From Acidobacteriota bacterium (GTDB lineage Bacteria > Acidobacteriota > Blastocatellia > Pyrinomonadales > Pyrinomonadaceae), in assembly GCA_020199975.1 (NCBI GenBank), contig JAIVJP010000510.1:1-7447 (forward strand): a DNA stretch of 7,447 bases, written 5' to 3'. The position numbers and the translations under genes are program-made. Shown here one piece after another: positions 1 to 4,643 of the stretch (position 1 is the first letter of the stretch; the number at the start of each line of letters is the position of its first letter). A model generated the notes under the pieces. The model was not told the DNA's origin. It was given only the letters and a program-made list of their open reading frames with translations, and ran no database searches.

Positions 1-188
1 GGTTTGAGTATCCCTTCTTGCTCCGCGGCCTCAATCATTGCGACGCCGATACGGTCCTTTACTGAGAAGCCCGGATTGAGATTCTCCATCTTCGCCAGAA
101 CCGTCGCTTTAATTCCACGTGTCAGGCGATTGAGCTTGACCAGTGGCGTCCGACCAATCAGGCCGAGTACGTTGTCGTAGTAGTGCAT
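1..188 (-). CDS. Cystathionine beta-synthase / cysteine synthase family protein, N-terminal part (runs off left edge)
   Basis: PLP-dependent fold-type II enzyme of the cysteine/transsulfuration pathway, cytoplasmic. The ATG is at 188-186, and 62 codons are present before the window edge; the two leftover bases CC fix residue 63 as Pro. The N-terminus MHYYDNVLGLIGRTPLVKLN carries the family's IG-TPLV-LN signature. NPGFSVKDRI (residues 38-47) is the PLP-lysine motif, with Lys44 as the Schiff-base lysine. A GGAG (196-199) sits 7 nt before the ATG and supports the start. The closely related O-acetylserine sulfhydrylase (CysK) usually has NPSxSVKxR. The NPG-SVKDRI form and the MxYYDNVL start favour a cystathionine beta-synthase-like enzyme. 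The C-terminus, where CBS-domain repeats would distinguish the two, is outside the window, so no symbol is given. Confidence 0.9.
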   Translation of the reverse strand, partial: MHYYDNVLGLIGRTPLVKLNRLTRGIKATVLAKMENLNPGFSVKDRIGVAMIEAAEQEGILK

Positions 189-252
189 TCGAAGTCTCCG
201 GGGCGGAATCGAATTAGTGAATACTATTTGTAACAGAACCGGGCTTCGGGCG

Positions 253-430
253 CTATTTGCCGAGAACGCCATCCTTCAGTATCTGCGCAATCAGTTCACC
301 TGCAACTGGATGGCCTACTGCATTCCCGGGTCCATTGCCCAGATCACTGCCAAATCCGTGCAAGAAAGAGCCGCTCTTTTCGGCATAAGTTCTGCAACTC
401 CGGAGCGGCGTAATCACGGGTATATTTTCT
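253..430 (-). pseudogene. Possible C-terminal remnant of an SGNH/GDSL-type hydrolase
   Basis: The minus-strand frame ending at TAG 255-253 reads AEKSGSFLHGFGSDLGNG, then PGNAVGHPVAGELIAQIL, then KDGVLGK and stop. The pattern (a 'LHGFG..LG.G' run followed by '..N..GH..AGELIA') resembles the C-terminus of SGNH-fold hydrolases, where a G-x-GHWN-x-x-GH-x-x-A block carries the catalytic His. Here that His position appears to be Pro (GPGN), consistent with a non-functional relic. No N-terminal domain precedes it: upstream the frame stays open but reads like non-coding sequence, and its only start option is a TTG at 498 with no ribosome binding site. The match is from memory of the family and is short, so it could be a chance open frame. 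Confidence 0.35.
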
Positions 431-559
431 CTAACCCACACAGGGACTCTAATCAAAGGGACTAGATAACTTAAGCGACAGCGCGTGTGCTTGTCCAAAG
501 CTAAAAGAGAAAGAGTCCGAGGCAGGGTAAACGGGTCTAAGTCAGACGCGGAAAATGTT

Positions 560-597
560 GAAGCCCGGATGTGCTCTCCCCTTCACATCCGGGCTTC
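560..597 (-). terminator. Perfect 14-bp inverted repeat, likely terminator of the glycine-zipper gene
   Basis: Arms 560-573 and 584-597 (GAAGCCCGGATGTG and its complement) enclose a 10-nt loop. Read on the minus strand the hairpin lies about 70 nt after the stop of the gene at 668-1012 and is followed by AACATTTTC, a short T-rich tail. No T-run follows on the plus strand, so minus is the better orientation. The U-tract is weak, so it may instead be a copy of a dispersed palindromic repeat. Confidence 0.6.
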
Positions 598-667
598 TAC
601 TATGGCCACCCACGTCCAAATTGATCGGTGAGTAACCAAACCTGAAATTTTTAACTCCAATTGGAAC

Positions 668-1012
668 TTAATTCTTCTCGCGAATCTTGTAAGTATAAAC
701 CGCGGCGCCGGCCCCACCCGTGATCGCGCCAATGATCGCGCCCTTCTTGCCGCCAATCAGTCCACCAAGAATCGCACCACCAGCTGCGCCCCCCGCAGTT
801 GTGATCTTGTCTCGATGCCTGTCCCACACGGAACGGTTACGATCGTATCGGTAACCATCGGCCCGGTTTACACCGTTGTTAGTCCGGTCGTACTGACGAC
901 TATTCTGAACCGATCTGCGGTTTGAGGCGCGATAACGAGTCTGCGCTCCAACTGGCATAGCGGCGATGATCAAAGCGACTAGACAGATTGCAGTTGCGAA
1001 TAGTTTTTTCAT
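668..1012 (-). CDS. Secreted glycine-zipper protein (hypothetical)
   Basis: 114 residues. Residues 1-24 form a clear Sec signal peptide (MKK, a hydrophobic core LFATAICLVALIIAAMP, and a cleavage-like VGAQ). The mature N-terminal half (25-70) is rich in Arg, Asn, Tyr and Ser, with low-complexity RYR/YDRNR stretches. It ends in SVWDRHRDKI, directly before a glycine-zipper segment at 74-104 (GGAAGGAILGGLIGGKK, then GAIIGAITGGAGAA). This segment has GxxxG spacing able to form two short membrane-associated helices. The tail is VYTYKIREKN. A periplasmic or outer-membrane-associated structural role is inferred; no enzymatic residues are visible. The start at 1012 is supported by AGGAG about 7 nt upstream. 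It stands alone on its strand, separated from the zinc-ribbon gene by about 350 bp, with a likely terminator at 560-597. Confidence 0.8.
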   Translation of the reverse strand: MKKLFATAICLVALIIAAMPVGAQTRYRASNRRSVQNSRQYDRTNNGVNRADGYRYDRNRSVWDRHRDKITTAGGAAGGAILGGLIGGKKGAIIGAITGGAGAAVYTYKIREKN

Positions 1013-1361
1013 GTTTCAGCTCCTGCCTTCACTTTGGCAATGTGCATGCCAGTGCGAATGTCGCAAGCGAGCTAACTGATCAGATCGTGCGGGCCATCCA
1101 CCTTTTGGGATAGCAAAAGCCGCTCCGACGTTTCGAGCCCGCGAAGCGTGGCGGAAGCATCAAGCGGGGGGAGCCGAGTGGAACGCAGGTCAATTTTTAA
1201 TTTACAATTCAAGGTGAGGAAACTTGCGGTTGGGAAGGTGGGCAAAGCGTAGTACACGGCAGGGACGCCCTGGCTCATGTAGCTAAGCTAACGGAGTTTA
1301 GGGGGGCAGCACGGTTAGCTTCGTTTGCCGTCTACATGCTCCCTACAGACGCACGGTGAAA
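1013..1361. other. Intergenic region between the zinc-ribbon and glycine-zipper genes
   Basis: About 350 bp without a supportable gene. A 68-codon minus-strand frame (1072-1278) has no ribosome binding site and unconvincing composition. The stretch includes an AT-rich patch (about 1192-1211, AATTTTTAATTTACAATT) that could be an UP-like element, but I found no -35/-10 pair with proper spacing. An 8-bp inverted repeat lies at 1285-1321. Confidence 0.6.
1285..1321 (-). other. Inverted repeat downstream of the zinc-ribbon gene, weak terminator candidate
   Basis: AAGCTAAC (1285-1292) and GTTAGCTT (1314-1321) are perfect complements with a 21-nt loop that includes a C6 run on the minus strand. It lies about 40-75 nt after the stop of the gene at 1362-1751, where a terminator would be expected. 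No T-run follows, so termination there is doubtful. Confidence 0.3.
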
Positions 1362-1751
1362 TCAGTGGTTGGCCGATTGCGCATGAATCAGACGGCGGAT
1401 GCGATCAGCAAACAACACGTCGATCTTTAGTGGCTCAATCAGCGCCGTCACTTCTCCCTGTCCAAAAGTAGGGTGCACCATTGTCTGCCCGGCGCGGTAG
1501 GAGCGGGTCTGATCATAGGGCGCTCCCGGATCAAGCTTGCGTTTTGTTCCGCTGGCGGCGCTGGTTTTAAAGGTGCCGAGAGTGCCGCACTTCGGGCAAC
1601 TGACGCGCGATATCTTCCCGCGTTTGGTCAGCGACGCGATTACGTGTCCGCGCTCCTCCTTACATTTGATGCAGAACTTTTCCACGCGCTCGCCAACGAC
1701 GAACGCCGGCTTCTCTACGTTTTCCTCAACGATTGATGTTTGCTTCTCCAC
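1362..1751 (-). CDS. Zinc-ribbon protein with a C-terminal helicase-tail-like (PcrA/UvrD C-terminus-like) domain
   Basis: 129 residues, no signal peptide, so cytoplasmic. Residues 27-55 form a zinc ribbon: FCIKC (Cys27, Cys30) and SCPKC (Cys52, Cys55), separated by a basic stretch KRGKISRV. A flexible basic linker (about 60-80) leads to YRAGQTMVHPTFGQGEVTAL (85-104) and IDVLFADRIRRLIHA. This resembles the small SH3/Tudor-like C-terminal domain of UvrD/PcrA helicases, which carries a V-HP-FG-G-V pattern, and that domain contacts RNA polymerase in PcrA. A nucleic-acid or RNA-polymerase-binding role is inferred; I know no characterised orthologue. The start is GTG (1751-1749) with a full AGGAGG at 1757-1762, 5 nt upstream. 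The gene begins 14 nt after the infA stop, so the two are almost surely co-transcribed. Confidence 0.8.
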   Translation of the reverse strand: MEKQTSIVEENVEKPAFVVGERVEKFCIKCKEERGHVIASLTKRGKISRVSCPKCGTLGTFKTSAASGTKRKLDPGAPYDQTRSYRAGQTMVHPTFGQGEVTALIEPLKIDVLFADRIRRLIHAQSANH

Positions 1752-1756
1752 GCAAT

Positions 1757-1762
1757 CCTCCT
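1757..1762 (-). promoter_or_regulatory. Consensus ribosome binding site fixing the GTG start of the zinc-ribbon gene
   Basis: AGGAGG on the minus strand with a 5-nt spacer (ATTGC) to GTG. No ATG is better placed, so the GTG start is well supported despite being a minor start codon. The site sits in the 14-nt gap after infA. Confidence 0.75.
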
Positions 1763-1765
1763 CGT

Positions 1766-1987
1766 TTACTTGTACCGGTAGGTTATCCGACCTCTGGTCA
1801 GGTCATAAGGCGACATCTCAACGCTCACGCGGTCGCCTACTAGAATACGGATGCGGTTCTTGCGCATCTTGCCCGAGATGACTGCGAGTACAACGTGCTG
1901 AGTATTTTCGAGTTGCACTTTGAAAAAGGCGTTGGGCTGTTTGTCGATGATAGTGCCCTCAGCCGGAATCAGATCGTCTTTAGCCAA
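1766..1987 (-). CDS. infA: Translation initiation factor IF-1
   Basis: 73 residues, S1/OB fold. It binds the 30S A site during initiation together with IF-2 and IF-3. The sequence tracks the classic 72-residue protein throughout: AKDDLIPAEGTI at the N-terminus, then PNAFFKVQLEN, then the signature HVVLAVISGKMRKNRIRIL, GDRVSVEMSPYDLTRGRI and a basic end TYRYK. It has one extra residue compared with E. coli IF-1, in the loop after LEN (TQ in place of G). The start codon is TTG (1987-1985), giving an AKDD-type N-terminus that matches the family exactly; AAAGGAG lies 8 nt upstream. It follows the helicase gene by about 107 bp and is followed at 14 nt by the zinc-ribbon gene. Confidence 0.97.
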   Translation of the reverse strand: MAKDDLIPAEGTIIDKQPNAFFKVQLENTQHVVLAVISGKMRKNRIRILVGDRVSVEMSPYDLTRGRITYRYK

Positions 1988-1995
1988 TCGGGTTG

Positions 1996-2002
1996 CTCCT
2001 TT
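1996..2002 (-). promoter_or_regulatory. Ribosome binding site for the TTG-started infA
   Basis: AAAGGAG on the minus strand, 8 nt before TTG. No in-frame ATG is available to start a normal IF-1, so this site and the conserved AKDD N-terminus fix TTG as the start. Confidence 0.7.
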
Positions 2003-2044
2003 AGCTCAGTGATGGTTATGAGTAGTGGTAATGAGCAAGACTGA

Positions 2045-2085
2045 AAGCGATTTTGACGTTCGCTTCTCACTCATCACTCTTCACT
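2045..2085. repeat. Hairpin plus tandem heptamers in the helicase-infA gap
   Basis: AAGCGA (2045-2050) and TCGCTT (2060-2065) form a perfect 6-bp stem with a 9-nt loop. Directly adjacent are three tandem heptamers, TCTCACT, CATCACT and CTTCACT (2065-2085). On the other side of the hairpin, at about 2006-2037, is a partly complementary GTGATGG...GTAATGAG stretch, so the gap could fold into a longer imperfect hairpin. Short tandem heptamers of this sort occur as dispersed intergenic repeats in many bacteria (recall, not searched). Confidence 0.5.
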
Positions 2086-2094
2086 GCCCTTGTT

Positions 2095-3133
2095 CTATCT
2101 GCTCGCTCGACGCGGTCGAAATGAACGCGTAAACACTGCCGAAGAAACCCTGGCGCCATGTCTTAACGCAGGAGCCGGCCGGCCATTGTGGATACTGTTA
2201 TTCGTTCCGCCAAAGCCCGGCAATACCATGCGTTTCACGATCTGTCCGGTCAGACGCTCTATCGCATGCATTGAGACTTCATCTACCGGGGTCACGATGG
2301 TAATCGCGCGGCCCTGATTGCCAGCTCTTCCGGTACGGCCAATACGATGGATGTAGTCTTCCGGCGCGGAAGGCACGTCGTAGTTAATGACGTGCGAAAC
2401 GAGATCCACGTCCAGACCGCGCGCTGCGATGTCGGTCGCAACTAGCACACGTGTGCGTCCATCGCGGAAGCCTCGTAGTGCTGATTCACGCTGCGACTGC
2501 GAACGGTCCGCGTGAATGCGGTTTACGCTATGATGCCGAAAAGAGCAGCGTCTGCCGTTTTTCCGGCACCATCGATAGCACGCGGCGAATTGCCGGCAAA
2601 AACCCCATGTCCAGCATGCGGTCCGCTTCGTCCAGGACGAGCACTTCGACTCCCGAAAGATCAAGCGCACGCCGCTCCGTAAGATCGAGCAATCTCCCGG
2701 GCGTGGCAATTACCACCGCCGGACTACGACGCAGGGCATCAAGTTGCCGCGACATGCTGGCTCCGCCGATAACTGTGACACTTCGATTGGCCTTAACTGG
2801 ATTCAGCTCGCCATAGTTCTTTTCAATTTGGGCGGCTAGCTCGCGAGTTGGTGCCAGCACCAGCACGCGCACTTTGCGCTCCTGCGATCCCTTTGCGGAC
2901 CCTGCGTTCTTGCGGGTCGACGTCGCGCCCTGAATGGGCTCAGTAAGCTTTTGAATGATGGGGAGCAAAAATGCGGCCGTCTTGCCTGTGCCGGTTTCAG
3001 CACAGCCGATGAGGTCCTGACCGCTGAGGACAACAGGAATCCCCTGTCGTTGGATCGGTGTTGGTTCGGTGTATCCGAGAGACTCGCAGCTCCGCACTTG
3101 TGCAGGCGCAAGTCCCAGTTGAGAAAAATTCAT
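2095..3133 (-). pseudogene. RhlE-type DEAD-box RNA helicase, disrupted by an internal deletion and frameshift
   Basis: ATP-dependent RNA helicase of the RhlE group, involved in RNA remodelling and ribosome assembly. The first frame (3133-2528, 201 residues) holds a complete RecA-like domain 1: Q motif (GYTEPTPIQ, 20-28), motif I AETGTGKT (45-52), Ia PTRELAAQI (95-103), GG (123-124), Ib TPGR (144-147), II DEAD (168-171), and motif III as SAS (199-201) right before a TAG stop. The second frame (from about 2535 to 2095) resumes at HSVNRIHADRSQSQRE, then motif V VATDIAARGLDV, motif VI HRIGRTGRAG and a basic tail ending RRASR. Compared with E. coli RhlE, roughly 80 residues between motif III and this point, including motif IV, are absent. 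The start is ATG with AAAGGAG only 3 nt away. As it stands the protein would lack domain 2. The cause is either a real deletion or an assembly collapse. Confidence 0.85.
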
Positions 3134-3205
3134 AGACTCCTTTGTCTGAACGCTCCAGTCTAATTCTGAAACGCAGTCTTGTTTGTAAGCTTTGTGATTC
3201 TCCGT

Positions 3206-3237
3206 GTCTCCGTGGCGCTTACATGCGCCACGGAGAC
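3206..3237. repeat. Perfect 13-bp hairpin with a tandem octamer, between the RRM and helicase genes
   Basis: Arms 3206-3218 (GTCTCCGTGGCGC) and 3225-3237 are exact complements with a 6-nt loop. The left side also contains a tandem TCTCCGTG-TCTCCGTG (from 3199). Read on the minus strand this gives the phrase CACGGAGACACGGAG, a motif I recall as a widespread intergenic repeat in many bacteria. There is no T-run on either side, so a canonical terminator is unlikely. It could stabilise the 3' end of the RRM mRNA or attenuate read-through into the helicase gene. Confidence 0.6.
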
Positions 3238-3261
3238 TCGAAGAAATGGGAAGAAATCCGA

Positions 3262-3642
3262 CTACCAGCGGGGCTCGCGATTGCCGCCACCACCGCCGCC
3301 GTAGCCACCGCCGCCGCCACGATTACCACCGTAGCCACCCCCGCCGCCACGTCCACCGCCGAACCCGCCACGTCCGCCGCCCCCGCCGCGATTCTCGCGC
3401 GGTTTGGCTTCATTGACGGTCAGGCTGCGTCCGTTAACTTCCTTGCCGTTAAACTCGGCAATGGCGGCGGCGCCTTCTTCCTTGCTGGACATTTCGACGA
3501 AGCCAAAGCCGCGTGAGCGTCCCGTGTCGCGGTCTTCCACGACGCTCGCTGATTCGACCGTGCCGGCAGTTGCAAAGAGTTCCTGCAAATCCTGGCTGGA
3601 GGTCGAGAACGCGAGATTTCCTACGTAAAGTTTCATTGTCAT
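3262..3642 (-). CDS. RRM-domain RNA-binding protein with a glycine/RGG-rich tail
   Basis: 126 residues, cytoplasmic single-stranded RNA binder resembling the cyanobacterial Rbp proteins and eukaryotic glycine-rich RNA-binding proteins. One RRM spans about 4-79, with RNP2 LYVGNL (5-10) and RNP1 RGFGFVEM (44-51), including the aromatic positions that stack on RNA. Residues 86-120 are a Gly/Arg/Tyr tail (RGGFGGGRGG, GGGYGGNRGG) and the protein ends NREPRW. The start is ATG 3642-3640, with GGGGAAAGG 9 nt upstream. The in-frame Met three residues later is too far from that site. The gene stops about 128 bp before the helicase start and probably leads the same RNA-handling cluster. In cyanobacteria such proteins are cold-inducible; cold regulation here is inference, supported only by the long leader. 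Confidence 0.93.
   Translation of the reverse strand: MTMKLYVGNLAFSTSSQDLQELFATAGTVESASVVEDRDTGRSRGFGFVEMSSKEEGAAAIAEFNGKEVNGRSLTVNEAKPRENRGGGGGRGGFGGGRGGGGGYGGNRGGGGGYGGGGGGNREPRW
3283..3387 (-). repeat. Imperfect GGN-codon repeat encoding the glycine-rich tail
   Basis: About 105 bp made almost entirely of Gly codons (CCx/GCC triplets on the plus strand) interspersed with Arg and Tyr codons. A GGGGGYGG unit is seen twice. Such a tract is prone to slippage and copy-number change, so its length may vary between strains or be misassembled. Confidence 0.7.
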
Positions 3643-3969
3643 GTAGATGTACCTTTCCCCTCAGGGGGGAATAAAGAGAAGCTGCGAATCGGATTGGCTT
3701 CGGTCGAACGGTAGGAGCGAAGGGCCGGTTTTCGAATGCTCGATGGAGCGGCTTCTGAAGTTGAAATCAGCCTGCTCTCGAACCATCCAAAACGCCAGCG
3801 CCAATAGACTTACGCGCGGGGCGCATCACCGTCGATGCGCGAGAGAAGGATTAACCGTACGTCACTATGCACTATAAAGGGGCGACAATCAAGGCGACGC
3901 AGATACCGGGAAGCGAGGTCCAGCGTGATTGTAGAAAAACTGTAGTATAACTAGCCCAGAACCAAACTC
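3643..3969. other. Intergenic/leader region between the divergent RRM and peptidase genes
   Basis: About 327 bp with no supportable gene. Most of it would be the 5' leader of the RRM transcript if the promoter candidate at 3864-3892 is used. It contains a 7-bp hairpin, GCGCATC (3821-3827) with GATGCGC (3834-3840). A good plus-strand -10 sequence (TATAAC, 3946-3951) lies 58 nt before the ATG at 4010, but no matching -35 was found. Confidence 0.5.
3864..3892 (-). promoter_or_regulatory. Candidate sigma-70 promoter for the RRM gene
   Basis: On the minus strand TTGATT (3892-3887) and CATAGT (3869-3864) are separated by exactly 17 nt. Each matches the consensus at 4 of 6 positions. It would give a leader of roughly 215 nt before the RRM start codon. 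An alternative TATAGT (3876-3871) is a better -10 but has no -35. Weak on sequence alone. Confidence 0.3.
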
Positions 3970-4009
3970 TTGGCAAACATCCTACGTAGCAACTTTAACG
4001 AACAAATCG

Positions 4010-4617
4010 ATGATTTTGACAGTAATACACAGGGGTCGGCCTTATGGCCTCGCGGTGCTCGTTGGCGTGGCGCTCTTATTTGTGGTGAGCCTCAATCTCA
4101 AAGACTCTACGCCGAAGGACTTATCTCAAAAAACCAGCTCGCCGACAACGAAGCTGCGGTCGCGGCCGCAAAGAATCAAGTCAACGAAGCCCAAAGTCAG
4201 TTGGCCAATGCCGACACACAGATTGCCGATACGCTGATCGAGGCCCAGGCCGAGGCCCAGATGTCGAAAACGCATTTGCGCAAAGGAACTCTGCTTAGAA
4301 CTACATCCTATATTCGTTACAGTGGCGCCGACACGTGGGCTTTGTCAGACGCGTGGAAAGTGCAACGCTTCTTCCTCGATTCGGTTAAGAAGCAACTGCC
4401 GGTTGGGGTATTTGGTCAGGGAGCAATCCACCATCGCTGGCGTCTGGATCATCACAACGCGATGGATGTGTCTCTTCATCCAGACGGACCTGAAGGTCAG
4501 CTCTTAATGAACTACCTGCGCGCTAACGGAATTCCCTTCCTCGCATTCCGCGCGGCAATCCCAGGGACGGCCACCGGACCCCATATCCATATCGGCCGCC
4601 CATCGCATAGATTCTGA
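4010..4617 (+). pseudogene. Membrane-anchored coiled-coil + M15/Hedgehog-like metallopeptidase, frameshifted near the N-terminus
   Basis: The gene is split over two frames. From ATG 4010 the first frame gives a short basic N-terminus and a transmembrane helix (YGLAVLVGVALLFVVSLNL), then loses sense. The frame that reaches the stop at 4617 makes sense only from about 4100. There it gives a coiled coil (LYAEGLISKNQLADNEAAVA, then KNQVNEAQSQLANADTQIAD), a linker, and a domain of about 100 residues containing IRYSGADTWAL, DHHNAMDVSLHPDG and GPHIHIGRPSHR. The Asp/His cluster and the HIH pair are the likely zinc-site residues of an M15/Hedgehog-fold peptidase, which would act on peptidoglycan or another periplasmic substrate. 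Read from a TTG at 3970, the second frame is also open but yields an unlikely first 40 residues. I infer one gene with a frameshift at about 4095-4105, possibly with a small deletion. The Shine-Dalgarno sequence before 4010 is poor. Confidence 0.6.
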
Positions 4618-4643
4618 AGTATCTGGGATAGAGTTGGGAGCCG

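Larger units (their letters stand above)
189..667. other. Intergenic region upstream of the PLP-enzyme gene
   Basis: This stretch holds the ribosome binding site of the gene at 1-188, a decayed-looking coding fragment at 253 to about 430 (minus) and a strong hairpin at 560-597. Both strands have an open frame over much of 217-498, but neither has a good ribosome binding site. I see no convincing sigma-70 promoter for the PLP-enzyme gene and no RNA gene. Confidence 0.6.

Noticed and set aside
217..465. 82-codon plus-strand open frame
   Set aside because: Opposite the SGNH-like remnant, with no ribosome binding site and no recognisable motif.
1072..1278. 68-codon minus-strand open frame
   Set aside because: No ribosome binding site, no recognisable motif, and a composition like non-coding sequence.
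2451..2816. 121-codon plus-strand open frame inside the helicase
   Set aside because: Antisense shadow of clearly conserved helicase motifs.
3142..3516. Ala/Thr-rich plus-strand open frame
   Set aside because: Mirror of the GGN-codon repeat of the RRM gene; repeat-driven open frames are expected on both strands.
3929..3951. Plus-strand promoter with TATAAC at 3946-3951
   Set aside because: The -10 is good, but the nearest TTG-like -35 (TTGTAG) is only 11 nt away and nothing fits at 16-18 nt.
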